64,000 nt of DNA, taken from Diplonema japonicum. Taxonomy: Eukaryota; Euglenozoa; Diplonemea; Diplonemida; Diplonemidae. Positions 20,554-32,700 of this stretch are shown in pieces. The notes beneath the pieces are model-generated. The model was not told the origin of the DNA and did not search any database. It saw only the letters and a program-made list of their open reading frames with translations. The position numbers and the translations under genes are program-made. The stretch spans positions 526,176-590,175 of the forward strand of contig OZ025682.1 of NCBI GenBank assembly GCA_964019335.1. The letters are read 5' to 3'. Numbering within the stretch: the first letter of the stretch is position 1; each line of letters opens with the position of its first letter.

Positions 20554-23227
20554 ATGGTGAACCACGCGAAGGCCTTTGTGGGCCTGCTGTTCGTTGCACT
20601 GACGCTCGGGCTCGCCGCCGGGAGCGAGGAGGCAGCAGCCGGTGGGGAGAAGTACGGGTTCCAGGCGGAGGTGTCGAAGATGCTGGACATCATCATCAAC
20701 GCACTGTACACGAACCGAAACATCTTCCTGCGTGAGGTGATCTCGAACGCGTCTGACGCCCTCGACAAGATCAGGTTCCTGTACCTCACGAACCCGAAGA
20801 CCCCCATGAACAAGGACGGGGAGCCTCCCAAGATGGACATCCGAATCAAGGTGGACAAGGAGAACCGCCTCCTCACCATCTCGGACGGTGGGATCGGGAT
20901 GACAAAGGAGGAACTCGTGAACCACCTCGGGTCGCTCGGGTCATCCGGGACGAAGAACTTCGTGGAGAAGATGAAGGAGTCAAACGATGCGAGCCTCATC
21001 GGGCAGTTCGGTGTTGGTTTCTACTCCGTGTTCCTGGTGGCGGACGAGGTGAGGGTGGCGTCGAAGAACGATGCGAGCGACACTCAGTGGGTGTGGAAGA
21101 GCAAGGCGGACGGGGACTTCTACATCTACGAGGACCCCAGGGGGAACAGCCTCGGGAGAGGGACAGAGATTGAGATCGAGGTGAAGAAGGATGCCGAGGA
21201 GTTCCTCGACACCGACAAGTTGAAGGAGATCGCCACGAAGTACAGCGAGTTCATCCAGTTCCCCATCTACCTTCAGACCTCGAAGACCGAGAAGGTCCCC
21301 AAGGAGAAGGAGGAGACCGAGAAGGAGGCGGGTGACGATGAGGAGGCCGAGGTGAAGGATGAGGGAGAGGACAAGGAGGAGAAGGAGGAGGAGATGGAAG
21401 AGGTGACAACCTACGACTGGGATCTTGTGAACGAGAACAAGCCGATCTGGCAGAGGAAGGCGGAAGAGATCACCGAGGAGGAGTACAATAGCTTCTACAA
21501 GGCCATCTCCAAGGACTACCAGGACCCCCTTTACAAGGTTCACTTCAGTGCTGAGGGTGAGGTGTGTGTTTGTTGTTTGCGGGCTTGTTTTCTTTATCAA
21601 CACTCAAAACAGGTTGAGTTCAGGTCCATCCTGTTCATCCCCAAGTCCACCCAGACCAACCAGTTCGACATGAACCAGCAGACCCAGAACAACATCAGGC
21701 TGTATGTTAAAAAAAGAAAAGGAAACACAATACAAACCCATTCTCCACACAGGTACGTTCGCCGTGTGTTCATCACCGACGACTTCAAGGACCTTCTCCC
21801 CCGCTACCTTGGTTTCGTGAAGGGTGTTGTGGACAGTGACGATCTTCCCCTGAACGTGAGCAGGGAACTCCTCCAGGAGAGCAGGATCTTGAAGATCATC
21901 AAGAAGAAGCTGGTGTGTGTTCTAATTTCAAAAGAAGAAAAAGGAAAGGGTTTCCATTTACTATTTTTACTTTTTTTTTTCTCTCACAGATCCGTAAGGC
22001 CCTCGCGATGATGAAGGACCTGGCGGAGGAAGATGAGGCTGAGGAGGAGGAGGAGGAGGAGGTTGCAGAGGGTGAGGAGAAGAAGGAGACCGAGCCGAAG
22101 GAGAAGAAGTACGGGAAGTTCTGGGAGGAGTTCGGACGCAGCATCAGGCTGGGACTTATCGAGGACGGGACGAACAGGTCGCGCCTCACGAAGCTCCTGA
22201 GGTACAAGACCAGCAAGTCGAAGGGAGAGTGGTCGTCCCTGGATGCCTACGAGGGGAGGATGCTGGAGAACCAGAAGGAGATCTACTACATCGTCGGGGA
22301 GAGCGTTGAGAAGATCAAGGAGACCCCTGCCTGCGAGGACGCGGAGAAGAGGGGTGTGGAGGTGATCTACATGACGGATGCGATCGACGAGTACGTGGTG
22401 GGACACCTCACGGACTACAACGGGCACAAGCTTGTGAACCTTGTGAAGGAGGCACCGAAGATCGGCGAGGAGGATGGTGAGAAGGCAAAGAAGATCGAAA
22501 CGAAGAGGAAGGAGGCCTACCAGCCGCTGGTGGACTGGTTCAAGAACGTTCTCGGGACAAAGGTCACCAAGGTGATCCTCACGAAGAGGAAGACCTCGTC
22601 GCCCATGATCGTGAGCAGCCCTCAGCACGGGCTCACCGCCAACATGGCGAGGATCATGAAGGGCCAGGCCCTCGGTGAGAAGAACATGCAGATGCAGGAG
22701 GACGTGAAGCGTATCCTGGAGCTCAACTACTTGAACCCCATCATTGACGAGATCAACAAGCGTATCAAGGTGTGTTGGAGAAAACAAGCAAAAAAAAGAA
22801 AAAGAAAAAGAAAAAACCCTCTCAAAAAAAAAAAAAACATTTTAAAAAAAGGCTGACGCTGAGGACACCCAGGCAAAAGACACCGCCGAGATCTTGTTCG
22901 ACCTTGCCTCCCTGCAGAGCGGTTTCGGTATGTAGTCGACACACACCCCCCCCCCCCCCACAAACACGCGCTCAACTTTTTTCCCTTTCAGCCCTGGAGG
23001 ACACGAAGGGCCTCTCTGCCCGTCTGGAGAGGATGCTGAAGAGCGGTCTTGACGTGGACCTCGCTGCAGCGGATGTGGAGGAGGAGGAGTACGACCTCGA
23101 CGATGAGGAGGAGGAGGCTGAGGAGGAGGCAGGTATGTAGCCATCAACCAAAATAACGGCACAACGTAACTCTTACCCAGCTGACGAGGAGCCCGTGGAG
23201 GAGGAGAAGAAGGACGAGGAGCTGTAG
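20554..23227 (+). CDS. Endoplasmin (GRP94, ER HSP90), copy 2
   Basis: Exons 20554-21561, 21613-21701, 21753-21912, 21990-22769, 22852-22927, 22992-23132 and 23181-23227; 766 residues, the same as copy 1, including the DEEL end. Only the stop codon (TAG here, TAA in copy 1) and the 3' UTR differ. Since the introns with their A and C runs are also the same, the copies either arose very recently or are kept alike by gene conversion. Two copies would raise dosage of an abundant ER chaperone; codon use is strongly GC3-rich. Confidence 0.96.
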
Positions 23228-23553
23228 AAGGATTAAGCAATCCATAGTCCTGAGGTCTTAGCACCACAGTACTCCAATGAGTCGAGCGGTGAAACTAAGC
23301 TTCCAGACATTTATTCTGGTTTCTCCTTTATCTTTTTTTTTTTTCTGCTCTTAATTGTTAACCTTTTATTTTCCCTCTCTTTTGGCCCTCTCGTTTTGAT
23401 TATCCCCCCCCTTTTTTTTCTTGCAGCTTGTTGGGCTCGCTCAGGTTTTTATAAAAATTTTGGGTAAAGAAGGTATCGACACCTTCTTTAGCAGTTTGCC
23501 ACTTTTTTCTTATTTGCTTGTGTACACAACGGCAAGCACAACAGTGGGGTACA
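23228..23553. other. Spacer, copy 2 3' UTR side
   Basis: Unique sequence after the duplication ends. T and C runs lie near 23330-23420. The acaacag at 23539-23545 lies about ten bases before the next ATG and is the likely acceptor. Confidence 0.5.
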
Positions 23554-24861
23554 ATGATGGAAAGCCAGTCGCCTGAGAGGGAGAATAAAAAACAGGAGGA
23601 GGTTGCCGAAGAGGAGAGGTATTGTTCAAGAAATCTGACTAAGCGTAACACGCCACAGAGCGAGTAAGGAAGAGGCAGTGCCACAGCAGCAACAACAGCA
23701 ACAGTTGCAAAAGGAACCGAAGGTAGCTAAAGATGTGTTCACAGTGCGCGACCCCACTGTGGTGCAGGGGGGCCTTCTCGAAAGCAGCTATTTGAAGTAC
23801 TACATCGACACGCTGGATACAGAAAGATGGGAGGGCAGGAAGTACGAAATAACCAGAAGGTACTCCGACTTCCTCACGCTCCGCAACATGCTGACAACGT
23901 CCTTCCCCGGTGTCATCGTGCCGCCCCTACCGGAGAAGGAGAGCCTTCAGCACGGTGCGGTGGTGGGTGTGATTTCACAGGTACAACGGTATCTAGATGC
24001 CTGCTCGAGGAAGGATACGCTGATGAACTCCAGCGTCATGAAGGCGTTCGCAACGTTGCACGAGAAGCAGTGGGAGAAACATATTAAAGATCAGAAGTGG
24101 AAGCTCCCTATTTTTGGGATTAAAGACACATGGTCTAAGGGTGTGTCCATGGCAGGGGTAAAAGATATTCTGCATCTGGTACCGGAGAGGTATCTGCACC
24201 TGCACACATACTTGCTGCACATGGAGGAGGGACTGAACAAGGTAAAGGAGGTGCTGGAGCAGCAGATGCTGATGAGGGCAGGGACTTCTGCTTCGCTGGA
24301 CGAGATCGGTCAGGCACTCAACGCCCTCGCTGATGTTGAGACAGAGGACCCTGTGCTGCAAGCTGACCTGCGCAACACATCGGCTCACTCGATAAAGCTC
24401 AGCTCGGCAGCCACAGAAGCGGACACGAAGGGGACAGTGTCGGTCCTGAATGTGGTGCTGTACTATATTAACATGATGCACGCATTGAGGCACAACCTGT
24501 TTGCGCAGAAGAGCCAAGAGACGAACATCGTGAAGCAGCAGAAAGAGGTGCAAGAGCTGTTGAAGAAGCGTGACCAAGCAGACCTCAAAGGTGACGAGAC
24601 AAAAAAAAGAAAGCTGTGCGAGCAGCTGGAGAAGCTCTCTATTGAAGTCTCGGATAACGTGACAAAATCAACACAAGCAAGCGAAGAGTTCAGCAAACAG
24701 TTGGCGGAGTTCAAGAAGGAGATGACTCATGTATGCCTTGTTACACTATTTAACTTTGACAGGAATGGACTGGGCTCCTTAAGCGTCTGGCGGAGCTGAG
24801 GATACAAACCTTGCTGACTGAGATGACAATAGAATACCAGCCGATATTGATCGATGCATAA
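23554..24861 (+). CDS. PX-BAR sorting nexin (SNX1/2/Vps5-like)
   Basis: Exons 23554-23618, 23659-24730 and 24763-24861; 411 residues. A Glu/Gln-rich N-terminus leads into a PX domain (residues ~45-150) with the phosphoinositide-binding RRYSDFLTLRNML and the PPLPEK loop. The long C-terminal helical region (KVKEVLEQQM, KSQETNIVKQQKEVQELLKK, FKKEMTHEWTGLLKRLAEL) is a BAR domain. Such proteins bind PI3P on endosomes, bend membrane into tubules and work with retromer. The last intron is 32 nt; removing it joins THEWTG and restores the expected end. The first exon is short but has a GTATTG donor and is preceded by an acceptor-like AG. Confidence 0.9.
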
Positions 24862-25492
24862 ATCTGCTCACCCTGCATTCGTAATTCTTAACTAAAAATA
24901 GTACCGTGAGCAGCGCACCTCGTTCAACGTTTGCTTCTCTCATGCTAAGCACCTTAAGCTCCCTCTTTGTCCTCAATAAGTAGGCAGGTTGTACAATACC
25001 CGTGTGCTGCGAATTTATTCGTTTTTGCCATATACTTAATGCATCACAGTTGACATGACTGTACCCCTTAAATGACCAACGTGAATGCGTCTGCAGTACA
25101 GAGCCTAGCTACGTGCTTTGGTGTCGCGAAGCTGCGCGAATTTGTATCATAACAACAACGATGGCTCACAGATAGCACAGACTGTTTTTTACCATCTCGA
25201 CAACAAAGAGGACTAGAAGAAAGGACTGCGTGGTGTGGTGCGCGCAATGCGACAGGAAGGTTGGTAACTAGCAGCTTTGGTTCGCAGGGATGCTCGGGTC
25301 GGTAACACGTTTCAAAGCAGCTTGCAACTTCCTCAGCCACTTCAACGCATCCCGTGTACGTGTACATGCACCCTTAGATGCTGTGCTCCCACAGAATGCG
25401 ACATGTGATAGAGGGTTAGACTCGCGCCTTTCCAGGCATGATACTGCAATCAGTGATAGTTGTTATTGCGTGCATCCAACTAAACATGAAGC
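24862..25492. other. Spacer without a supportable gene
   Basis: About 630 bp of mixed composition with no family-like ORF on either strand. An out-of-frame ATG at 25486 overlaps the true start context of the next gene and may act as a weak upstream ATG if it is in the mature leader. Confidence 0.5.
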
Positions 25493-26245
25493 ATGGAATG
25501 GGGCTCAGACGATGGGACGGTCGGCGAGTGGGTGCCCTGCACCGACATCGATGATGCAGTGAAGGGCGTGAGGCAGATGAACTCTCATGACTGTGGGCTG
25601 GCTTGTTGTGCAGCTGTGATTGGGCATATAAAGGAAGATGATGATCAGGATGCTCTGATGGACGCTGTGACAGGTTGCTTCAACGAGATCAACCGGGAAC
25701 TGATGACGGAACAAGGAGCGTGGACCATTGAGCTTTACGTGGTGCTGCAGAGGTTGTTGCCTGGAGGTGTTGAACCATTCATGTCCACTTTACAAATGGA
25801 AGTAGACAGTCAGTACGAAGGTAGCCAGTTCTACGGCCCCTCCTTCAGCAAGGACGAGGAACGCATCAACATGCTGTTCAAGCGGCATGCCGATGATCCC
25901 AACGTGATGGAGGCAGCCATCAGCACGCACTTCATAGCAGAGCGGTTGCAGAAGGGTGACCTCTTTATCGTCCTGGTGGACAGCAACAAGCTAAACTGCC
26001 ACTGCCTCGCACACTCTACGCTGTGCTACTGCGATGATACAGGCCCGCCACAGCCAGATAGGGCATATTCCGGTCACTACATTGTGCTGAAGGGCGTTGA
26101 CCTCGGCAAGCGTGTGCTGCACTATTTCAACCCAGCTAGCATATGCTGCACTTGCACAACAAGCTTTAAGAACTTTAATGAATCACGTAAGACTTTCGGC
26201 ACCGACCAGGACATTATTCGCGTTAGTCAGATACTAAGTAACTAA
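25493..26245 (+). CDS. GUCD1-like (guanylyl cyclase domain-containing 1) protein
   Basis: 250 residues, no intron. The motifs NSHDCGLACCAAVIGH near the start and YSGHYIVLKGVD...YFNPA...GTDQDIIRV near the end match the GUCD1/'guanylylate cyclase' family, which has a papain-like C39-type fold with a Cys (in DCG) and a His (in GHY). The true activity of this family is unsettled; cyclase activity should not be assumed from the name. A Cys cluster (CHCLAHSTLCYC) lies between the motifs. No signal peptide or membrane span, so probably cytosolic. Confidence 0.82.
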   Translation: MEWGSDDGTVGEWVPCTDIDDAVKGVRQMNSHDCGLACCAAVIGHIKEDDDQDALMDAVTGCFNEINRELMTEQGAWTIELYVVLQRLLPGGVEPFMSTLQMEVDSQYEGSQFYGPSFSKDEERINMLFKRHADDPNVMEAAISTHFIAERLQKGDLFIVLVDSNKLNCHCLAHSTLCYCDDTGPPQPDRAYSGHYIVLKGVDLGKRVLHYFNPASICCTCTTSFKNFNESRKTFGTDQDIIRVSQILSN

Positions 26246-26298
26246 AATTATTCTATTGTTTTGTCTCTTTTTCTTGCTTTCCAACACTCCACAGCGTC

Positions 26299-28900
26299 AT
26301 GGAGGTGGAGAACCGACGGGATGTAGTTGCCACCGTGAAGCACCTTCAGGAGAGTTTGTGCGGGGAGTGCGAAGTGGAGATAGCAGTGGTTGACTGCGAG
26401 GATTGCCATGAGAGCTACTGCAAGATGTGCTGCGAATATGTCCACAAGAAAGGGAGACGGAAACAGCACACGAATTTTACGAAGATTCAAATATGCGGGC
26501 AGTGTGAAGTGGTGGCTGCAACAAAGGAGTGTCTCGACTGTCAGGAGTACTATTGTGAACCGTGCTGTGGTGACGTGCATAGCAGGGGACAGCGTGTAAA
26601 ACACAAGCACATCAGGAAAATCGACACCTCGCAATTCCGGGCTGTGAATTATGACCAAAGTAACGCCTTTGGACTTATCACGAAACAGTTGGTGTTTAGC
26701 AGGTTCGCTTCGTGTGATGCTGAGTACAATGAACACCTCGAGAAGGTCCACGCGCTCTGTACGTCTGTCACGCAGGAATGCCGAAAAGAAGAAAAGCCGT
26801 ACGTCGACACAGAACCCGCCACACTGGAGGTCCCCAAGCTGGCACGTCCGCAGCAGATCTCAATGCAGATACAAACAGACGCTGTCATGGAGCAACTCGA
26901 GGAAGAACTGGAGCGGTCGGAAGAGGCACGGGAAAAGAAGCAAATAGCCATCAAAGAAATACTAAGTAACGTGTACTCCTGGAGACGGCCCCGACAATTC
27001 ACGGAGTTTCCTTCCTTGTTCTCAGCAGGCAACACGTTGCTTGCGTCGAGACCCGCAGGTAGTCCTGTGCCGCACGGGTTCATTAGCTATTTGCCCTTCT
27101 TCAAGAAGGGAATCTTGGATGATCATTACTTCCTCTTGGCACGTATGTTAACAGGACAATTTTAGTCACACAGTGAGCGCCGTCGCAACGAGACAGCAGT
27201 TGGTGGCAAACCTGTTTGTGTCGTGCGAGAACGCGGATGTGGGGATGTACACATTTCAGTTCTACCGCGACAGCGAAATGGGCACACCTGGGTGGCACCC
27301 TATCACGATCGATCACCTCACACCTTGTGGAAAGAATGTGTGTTACATTTTTAAGTACATTGTACTACAAACCATTCACAGAGAGAGCCCGTGTTCGGTG
27401 CAACAGACGACCCAAACGAGCTGTGGGCTATCTTATTGGAAAAGGCATATGCCAAGTTCCTTGGGGCGTATACCCACCTGCATTATGGCGACTCTGCAAG
27501 AACTCTCATGCACCTCACGGGTGGTGTTCCCGAGGTGGAGGCGTGGAACAGCAAGACCCTCAGCGACGACACAAAACGGAAATTGTGGTGGAAGATATCG
27601 CAGGCATACGAGCAAGGCATGTTGGTTCTGTGCATGAAGAGGGGTAGCAAGGATCTGCTGCACGACGTGTTCACGAGTGAGAGCAGCAGGTTGGAAGTGC
27701 CTGACGACGATATCATCTTTGTATCGGAAGACAACCAGCTGAATTGGGACAACGGGGACGTTGTGCAGCTTACATGCGACATTGTGGTAGGGCAGCGAGA
27801 AAGGAAGAGAAACAAGTTGCTCAAGCTACGGAATGTGTTCGGAGAGACCACCTGGACCGGTGCGTGGAGCGACGCTAGCACCTTATGGACAAAAGAGATG
27901 CGCGACCTCACATCACACAAACAGGTGGACGACCACATCACGTGGATGGACTTGGATGACTTTAGTGAACAGTACGACACTGTTTGCATCCTTACAACGC
28001 ACAGAATTGTGCCCGACCCCACACACCTGTCAGAAGACCCACCGCAAGCTTTTATGAAATGCATACCTTCGGAGGAAGGCTACGGCATGTTGCCATGTTA
28101 TGCCCACCAATATTGCATCACCGCGGCAGACCCCAAGACCAATCACAAAGCACTCGAGGGCGATTTCCTCATTGAAGGTGCTGACATGAAAGATAAGATG
28201 GTATGCAACAGTGCAGTGCACAGCAGAACACAGGGTGAGCTTTACGTAGCGCCTGATTGGAAAGATAATGAGGACGTGGGGAACGACGAGATTGTAAACG
28301 TCGCGAAGGAATCTCTTGCAGAAAGGGGTGCCTACACACTGCACATCACAGTATCCCAGCCAGAGCTGGGACAAGGCTACACGGGGACTGGGGATCCCGA
28401 TCCCGTGGAGTTTGATGTGCTGATATTTAGATCACAAGAGAAAGGGCTGCAGAAGTATGGTTGAAACAACATATAAAAAACGCTACAGGCCTGCCGTCCC
28501 CGAGTCTGCTGAAGGTGAGGAAGACGATGACATGAACGATTACAAGGCAGGGAAGTATTGCCCGTCAAGAACGTGGACTTTCCCCACTCATAACCAGCTG
28601 CAGCTCCAGGAGCACACAGCAGGAAAGCAGGGGAAACAATTCACACACACGTTCAGCATTGTCCTCATCCCCGGCACCTATGCTGTGGCCATCACCAAGA
28701 AGCATCCCAACGACGTATTTCACTACCGTGTTGCCTTCCAAGGGAAAGACGACGCTGCGCAGCCCACTGGATTCACAATGGTAGCGGAGCACTTGGGCAC
28801 TCTGATGCTGCCTTTGGAAGATGCTTGTGCTTCTAAGGAGGCCGCAGTCATCTCGCCACGACTCATGATTCAGGCGGCCAAGCAGCAGACACTCTCGTAG
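26299..28900 (+). CDS. Double B-box calpain-like protein, catalytic residues lost
   Basis: Exons 26299-27142, 27174-27337, 27382-28454 and 28489-28900; 830 residues; introns of 31, 44 and 34 nt. Two B-box-like zinc fingers (~20-100; CGECEVEIAVVDCEDC, then CGQCEVVAATKECLDC) are followed by a short coiled coil (~195-220) and a calpain CysPc domain. The usual GDCWFLSALA reads DDHYFLLALSAVA, so the catalytic Cys is His. The GHAYSV region is degenerate, while LRN-V-FG and TWTGAWSDAS are kept. Domain III-like beta sheets follow. It is therefore a pseudo-protease, like many calpain-like proteins of trypanosomatids, probably a cytoskeletal or membrane scaffold. Linking exon 1 to exon 2 across the 31-nt intron rebuilds LLALSAVATRQQLV. 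Confidence 0.88.
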
Positions 28901-28987
28901 ATACAGTCTTAACTCTTCCGAGTTATCTAGTTCGATGTGATTTTGTGAGCGCCTATTATCCGACCTTATTCATCGCAGGACCCCTAG

Positions 28988-29669
28988 ATGATGCATGCGG
29001 TGAGACGGGGCGCTAGGTGGTGCAGCACCACGTTTAAGGAATTTGAATGGACAAAGGATATGGAAGCAGACTGGATGGAACGGCATGGGATGCTAAAGTG
29101 CAAGGTAGAGAGGATAAACAAGCAGCAGGTGCTTGATGTGTTTGAGAACAGGACGATGGCTGATAAGCTGCTGGAAAAAATGGTGATGATTGATGTACGG
29201 GGGCGTCAGGAAGTGACGGCGACGACTAGGCTGGACGTGGACGTTGATCAGGTGTGCTACTCATCCATATCATACCATCTTGCAGGTGTACGTTGTGCCT
29301 TACGACGAGATTGCCGATGCTATGGACAACTTGGACAAGACAAAGTGGTACCAGAAGTACATATTCCCAAAGCCCCGTAAAGACGACAGAATAATACTCT
29401 ACGGTGCCGACAAGGACGACATCCGCCCTTACTTGGCAGCTGCTCTGCTGATACAGAAGTACAACCACGTTAATGTGAGTGTATATGCTGGTGGGGTGGT
29501 TGACTTCAGGGGGATGAGTTACGCAGAATGGATAGCCGTCCAGAGCAAGAAGATTGTGGAAATGAAAAACGATGCCAAGATGGAGCGGTCACGGCTGGAG
29601 ACTAGAAGGAAAGAGGAACTGGAGCGGTACAGGAGAGAGAGGGCAAGGAAAACCAACAGAGCTCAGTGA
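28988..29669 (+). CDS. Rhodanese-like domain protein, probably mitochondrial and non-catalytic
   Basis: Exons 28988-29251 and 29286-29669; the 34-nt intron has a GTGTG donor. 215 residues. The N-terminus MMHAVRRGARWCSTTF is a likely mitochondrial presequence. The core shows the rhodanese pattern: MVMIDVRGRQEV, VPYDEIADAM, RIILYGADKDD, AAALLIQKYNHVNVSVYAGG. The active-site Cys loop (YCxxGxR) is replaced by YGADKDD, so sulfur transfer by the classic mechanism is unlikely. The C-terminus is a highly charged helix (ERYRRERARKTNRAQ). An AG (cgcag) sits about ten bases before the start. Confidence 0.72.
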
Positions 29670-29745
29670 ACACAGGTGTTTATTGTATCTTTAGTTATAA
29701 AACACGTGTATTTAAGAAAGTTAAGCTTTACAACAGTATTAATGA

Positions 29746-32700
29746 ATGGCTCCCAAACGGTCAGAGAGCTCCCAGAGCGGGAAGATGAAGGAGCCGCTGA
29801 TGAAGCTGTCGGAGAAGTTCCCCGATGTATCGACGAAGGAGCTAACGAAGGTTCTTGCAGATGCTAAGAACGACATTGCCAGTGCAGAAGAGGAGTTAAA
29901 GAAGGCTGGTCACAAAGCAAGTGCTTCGCAGAAAAGCAAGCGAGCTTCGTCGCCAGCAGGGTCCAAGAGCGCCACGCCCGTATCAAAGAAAAGCAATAGC
30001 CCTTCGCCCTCAAAAAGCTCCAAGAAGAGCTCGCCTCCCACTGCTAAGAATAGCAAGGTAAGCAGTTCAGCTGCCAGTAAGACCAACGCACCAGCAGCTC
30101 CTAAGAGTACTGTGTCAAACGCGTCCCAGCCACCTCCACCGGCACCCGAACCCACGCCTCCCGAGGAAACTGAAGAAGAAAAAGAACAAAAGTCCACCAT
30201 TAAAAAATTGGTTCTGGAAACAAACAAACCTGTCGAGGCCTGCGGCGACGCCTTGAGGCTTGCTGGATGGGACTTGAAAAAGGCACAGGCGATTCTGGAA
30301 ATGGGCGATAAAATGGACAAGGACACAGATATTCTTAAGTTACGAAGGTACTTTGCAAAGCACAAACCATCGGCCGCAAGCCAAGAAGAGACAGAAAAGT
30401 TCCGCAAGTATGCAACAGCAAAAATAACGTAATATCCGCAGGCGTTGGGAGGGAGCGGAGGATCAGATGTGGAAGATTTTGATAGAGACGTATGGTGAAC
30501 CGCCTAACGACACGGAGGCTGACACTCTGTTGGCGAACCTAAATTCTGCTCCAAGCCAGCTGTCGGCCTTCCCTGAAGGAGTCGCCCCATCCAGGCATGG
30601 AAGCGTGGACCCATCGAGACATGGGAGCCTTCCAGGGCTGTCAACAGGCCTTCCGCCACCCCCTGTGCACCAGAGTACTGGGCCTGTACCTGCATCAATT
30701 CCGTCGCAAGCCCAGTACCAGCACTACGACTCTCCGCAGCAATCCCCAAGCACGCACTTGCATACCTCGGGGTACGGACAAGGATACCAAGGGGTCAGCA
30801 TGCCGTCAGCTTCACCTGTTAATGAGTCCGTCCCTGGTGTTCAGTTTAGTGCATCACCGACGATGGACTCAACCTTGCAGCCGCCTCAGTACGCGCAGAA
30901 TACAGCCTTTGCACCGCAAGGAGCACAGGGATTCCAGAACATGACAGGTGGTGGCATTCCTGGTGTGATGCCTCAAGCCATACCCGGGATGCCACCAGGG
31001 ATGCCAGGTTTTCTACCCCCTGGTGACCCCCAATGGATGTTGCAAGCCCCATGGCTGCTGCCGGGGCTGATGCAGCCTCTGGGCAAGTCGCGTACGTCAG
31101 TCACTGACTCTGAGACAACTGAGTACGAGGAAGAAGAAGTCCCAAAAAACACTATACAGCTCCGCAGGAACAGTCAAAGTCCCCCGAAAAGAACTCTCTC
31201 AGCTTTTTCGAAGCCTATCCCCGAGAGGTCTGGGGAGACGGAGCAGATCATCCTTGACAAGATAAAAGATATTGAGGAGGCACTGTTGGCTGTCGCTCCC
31301 GCAAAGGAGGTAAAAACAGAGGTCTCGCAGTTATCTGTTCCTGCGTCTGTAGCAGATCTGCCGCCACCTCCGCCCCCACCACCACCTTTGCCTGAAACAC
31401 CGGTGCTTTCATCGCTACCGAACCCCACTCAACAGATCTTTCACGAGACACAGGCGATACAAGCTAGGACAAAAGCAACAGCGGACCTTACAAGAAGGCT
31501 TAAGAAAGATAATGCCTCGAAGGAAACAGTTACAGTGGGTCCCCCTACAGGACACAGAACAGAACCTGGTGGGCCGCTCTTATATGGATTGCCTGGGGAC
31601 GAAGCTTCTGTGCGGGACACGGAAGGGCCCAAGGAATTTCTGCCGATGAGTGCCTTGGGGGGGGCTCTGTCCACCTTTGCTGGTGTGAACGTCGGGACGG
31701 ATATGACAGAGAACTACAAACTCCTGCTGAATAAGCAACAGGATCTTTTAAGTAGGACGCAAGATCAGGGGGACAAGGCAAAGATCAGAGCTCTAGAAAA
31801 AGAGTTGGTCCAGATGCAGCAGCGGTTTGTGGAGGCGCAGAGACATCAGGCAGAGCAGCTGGAGGTGATCGGGTCCATTCAGCAGCAAATCGAGGTCGAC
31901 AGCAGGCTGACAAAGGGCTCCATTAACCACCTTGAGGGCCTCACAACCGGGGTCCAAGAGTGGGCAACGAAGGTGTACGAACAGCAGCAGGACTACCTAG
32001 ATACTAAAACAATGCAACTCAAGCGCGAAGCTGTTGAACATCAGGAGAGCATGGCGCAACTTGCGAACATGCACAAACCTGCCGATATTGCTGTACTAGC
32101 AAGGAAACAGCAGGAGATACTTGAGAAGACAAAGTACCTCGCCAAACAACGGGCTCAGCTCTTGCAGGACCCGCTGAGGCAGGCTGACATGCTGAGTGAA
32201 GCGTCTGATATCGAAAGTTCCTTGAAGCAGTCTCATGCACGACAGAGGCAGTACGAGAGCACCCTACTGAACCTTACGAGCATGATGGCGTCAGGAATGG
32301 AGTCCATGAATGCTTCAATACGAAGGGAACCTTCGCCGCCACCGCCTCCGCCGTCAGGACCGCCGCCACCACCACCACCACCACAGTACCAAGAGCCTAT
32401 CAGCTATCCACAGGTACAGCAACATATCCCTGTTCAACCACTGCCGGTTAACACACAACCACCACCCTCTGCGCAACCAGCTTTTCTCCCAGTTCACGCT
32501 CTGCCTGAACAGCCAGCTCCTCCTCCTCCTCCTCCACCACCACCTCTTGCGCAGCCTGTACACGTGTATCAGGCACCAGCACCTCAATACCCGGTTTACG
32601 AAAGCTCACCCCCCTCTGAGAGCGCTCAGGAGGCTGTCATTGGTGAAATAGGGACGCTGAAGGAAGTTCTGAAGCTCCTTGTGAAACATCAGGTCGAACA

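Larger units (their letters stand above)
13316..23224 (+). repeat. Segmental duplication: PDZ/ART gene plus GRP94, two units
   Basis: Unit A starts near 13316 and unit B near 16806, each in the shared string aaatgttttgaacagc. Unit B ends with GRP94 copy 2. The block about 13869-16619 equals 20473-23223 with a constant offset of 6,604 and no difference that I can see, introns included. The copies part at the stop codon (ctttaa versus ctgtag). Outside the GRP94 block the units differ by large deletions in A and a ~560-bp insertion in B. Confidence 0.92.

Noticed and set aside
24862-25492. tRNA or other small RNA gene in the spacer
   Set aside because: No A/B box pair or cloverleaf seen on either strand here or in the other spacers that I read.
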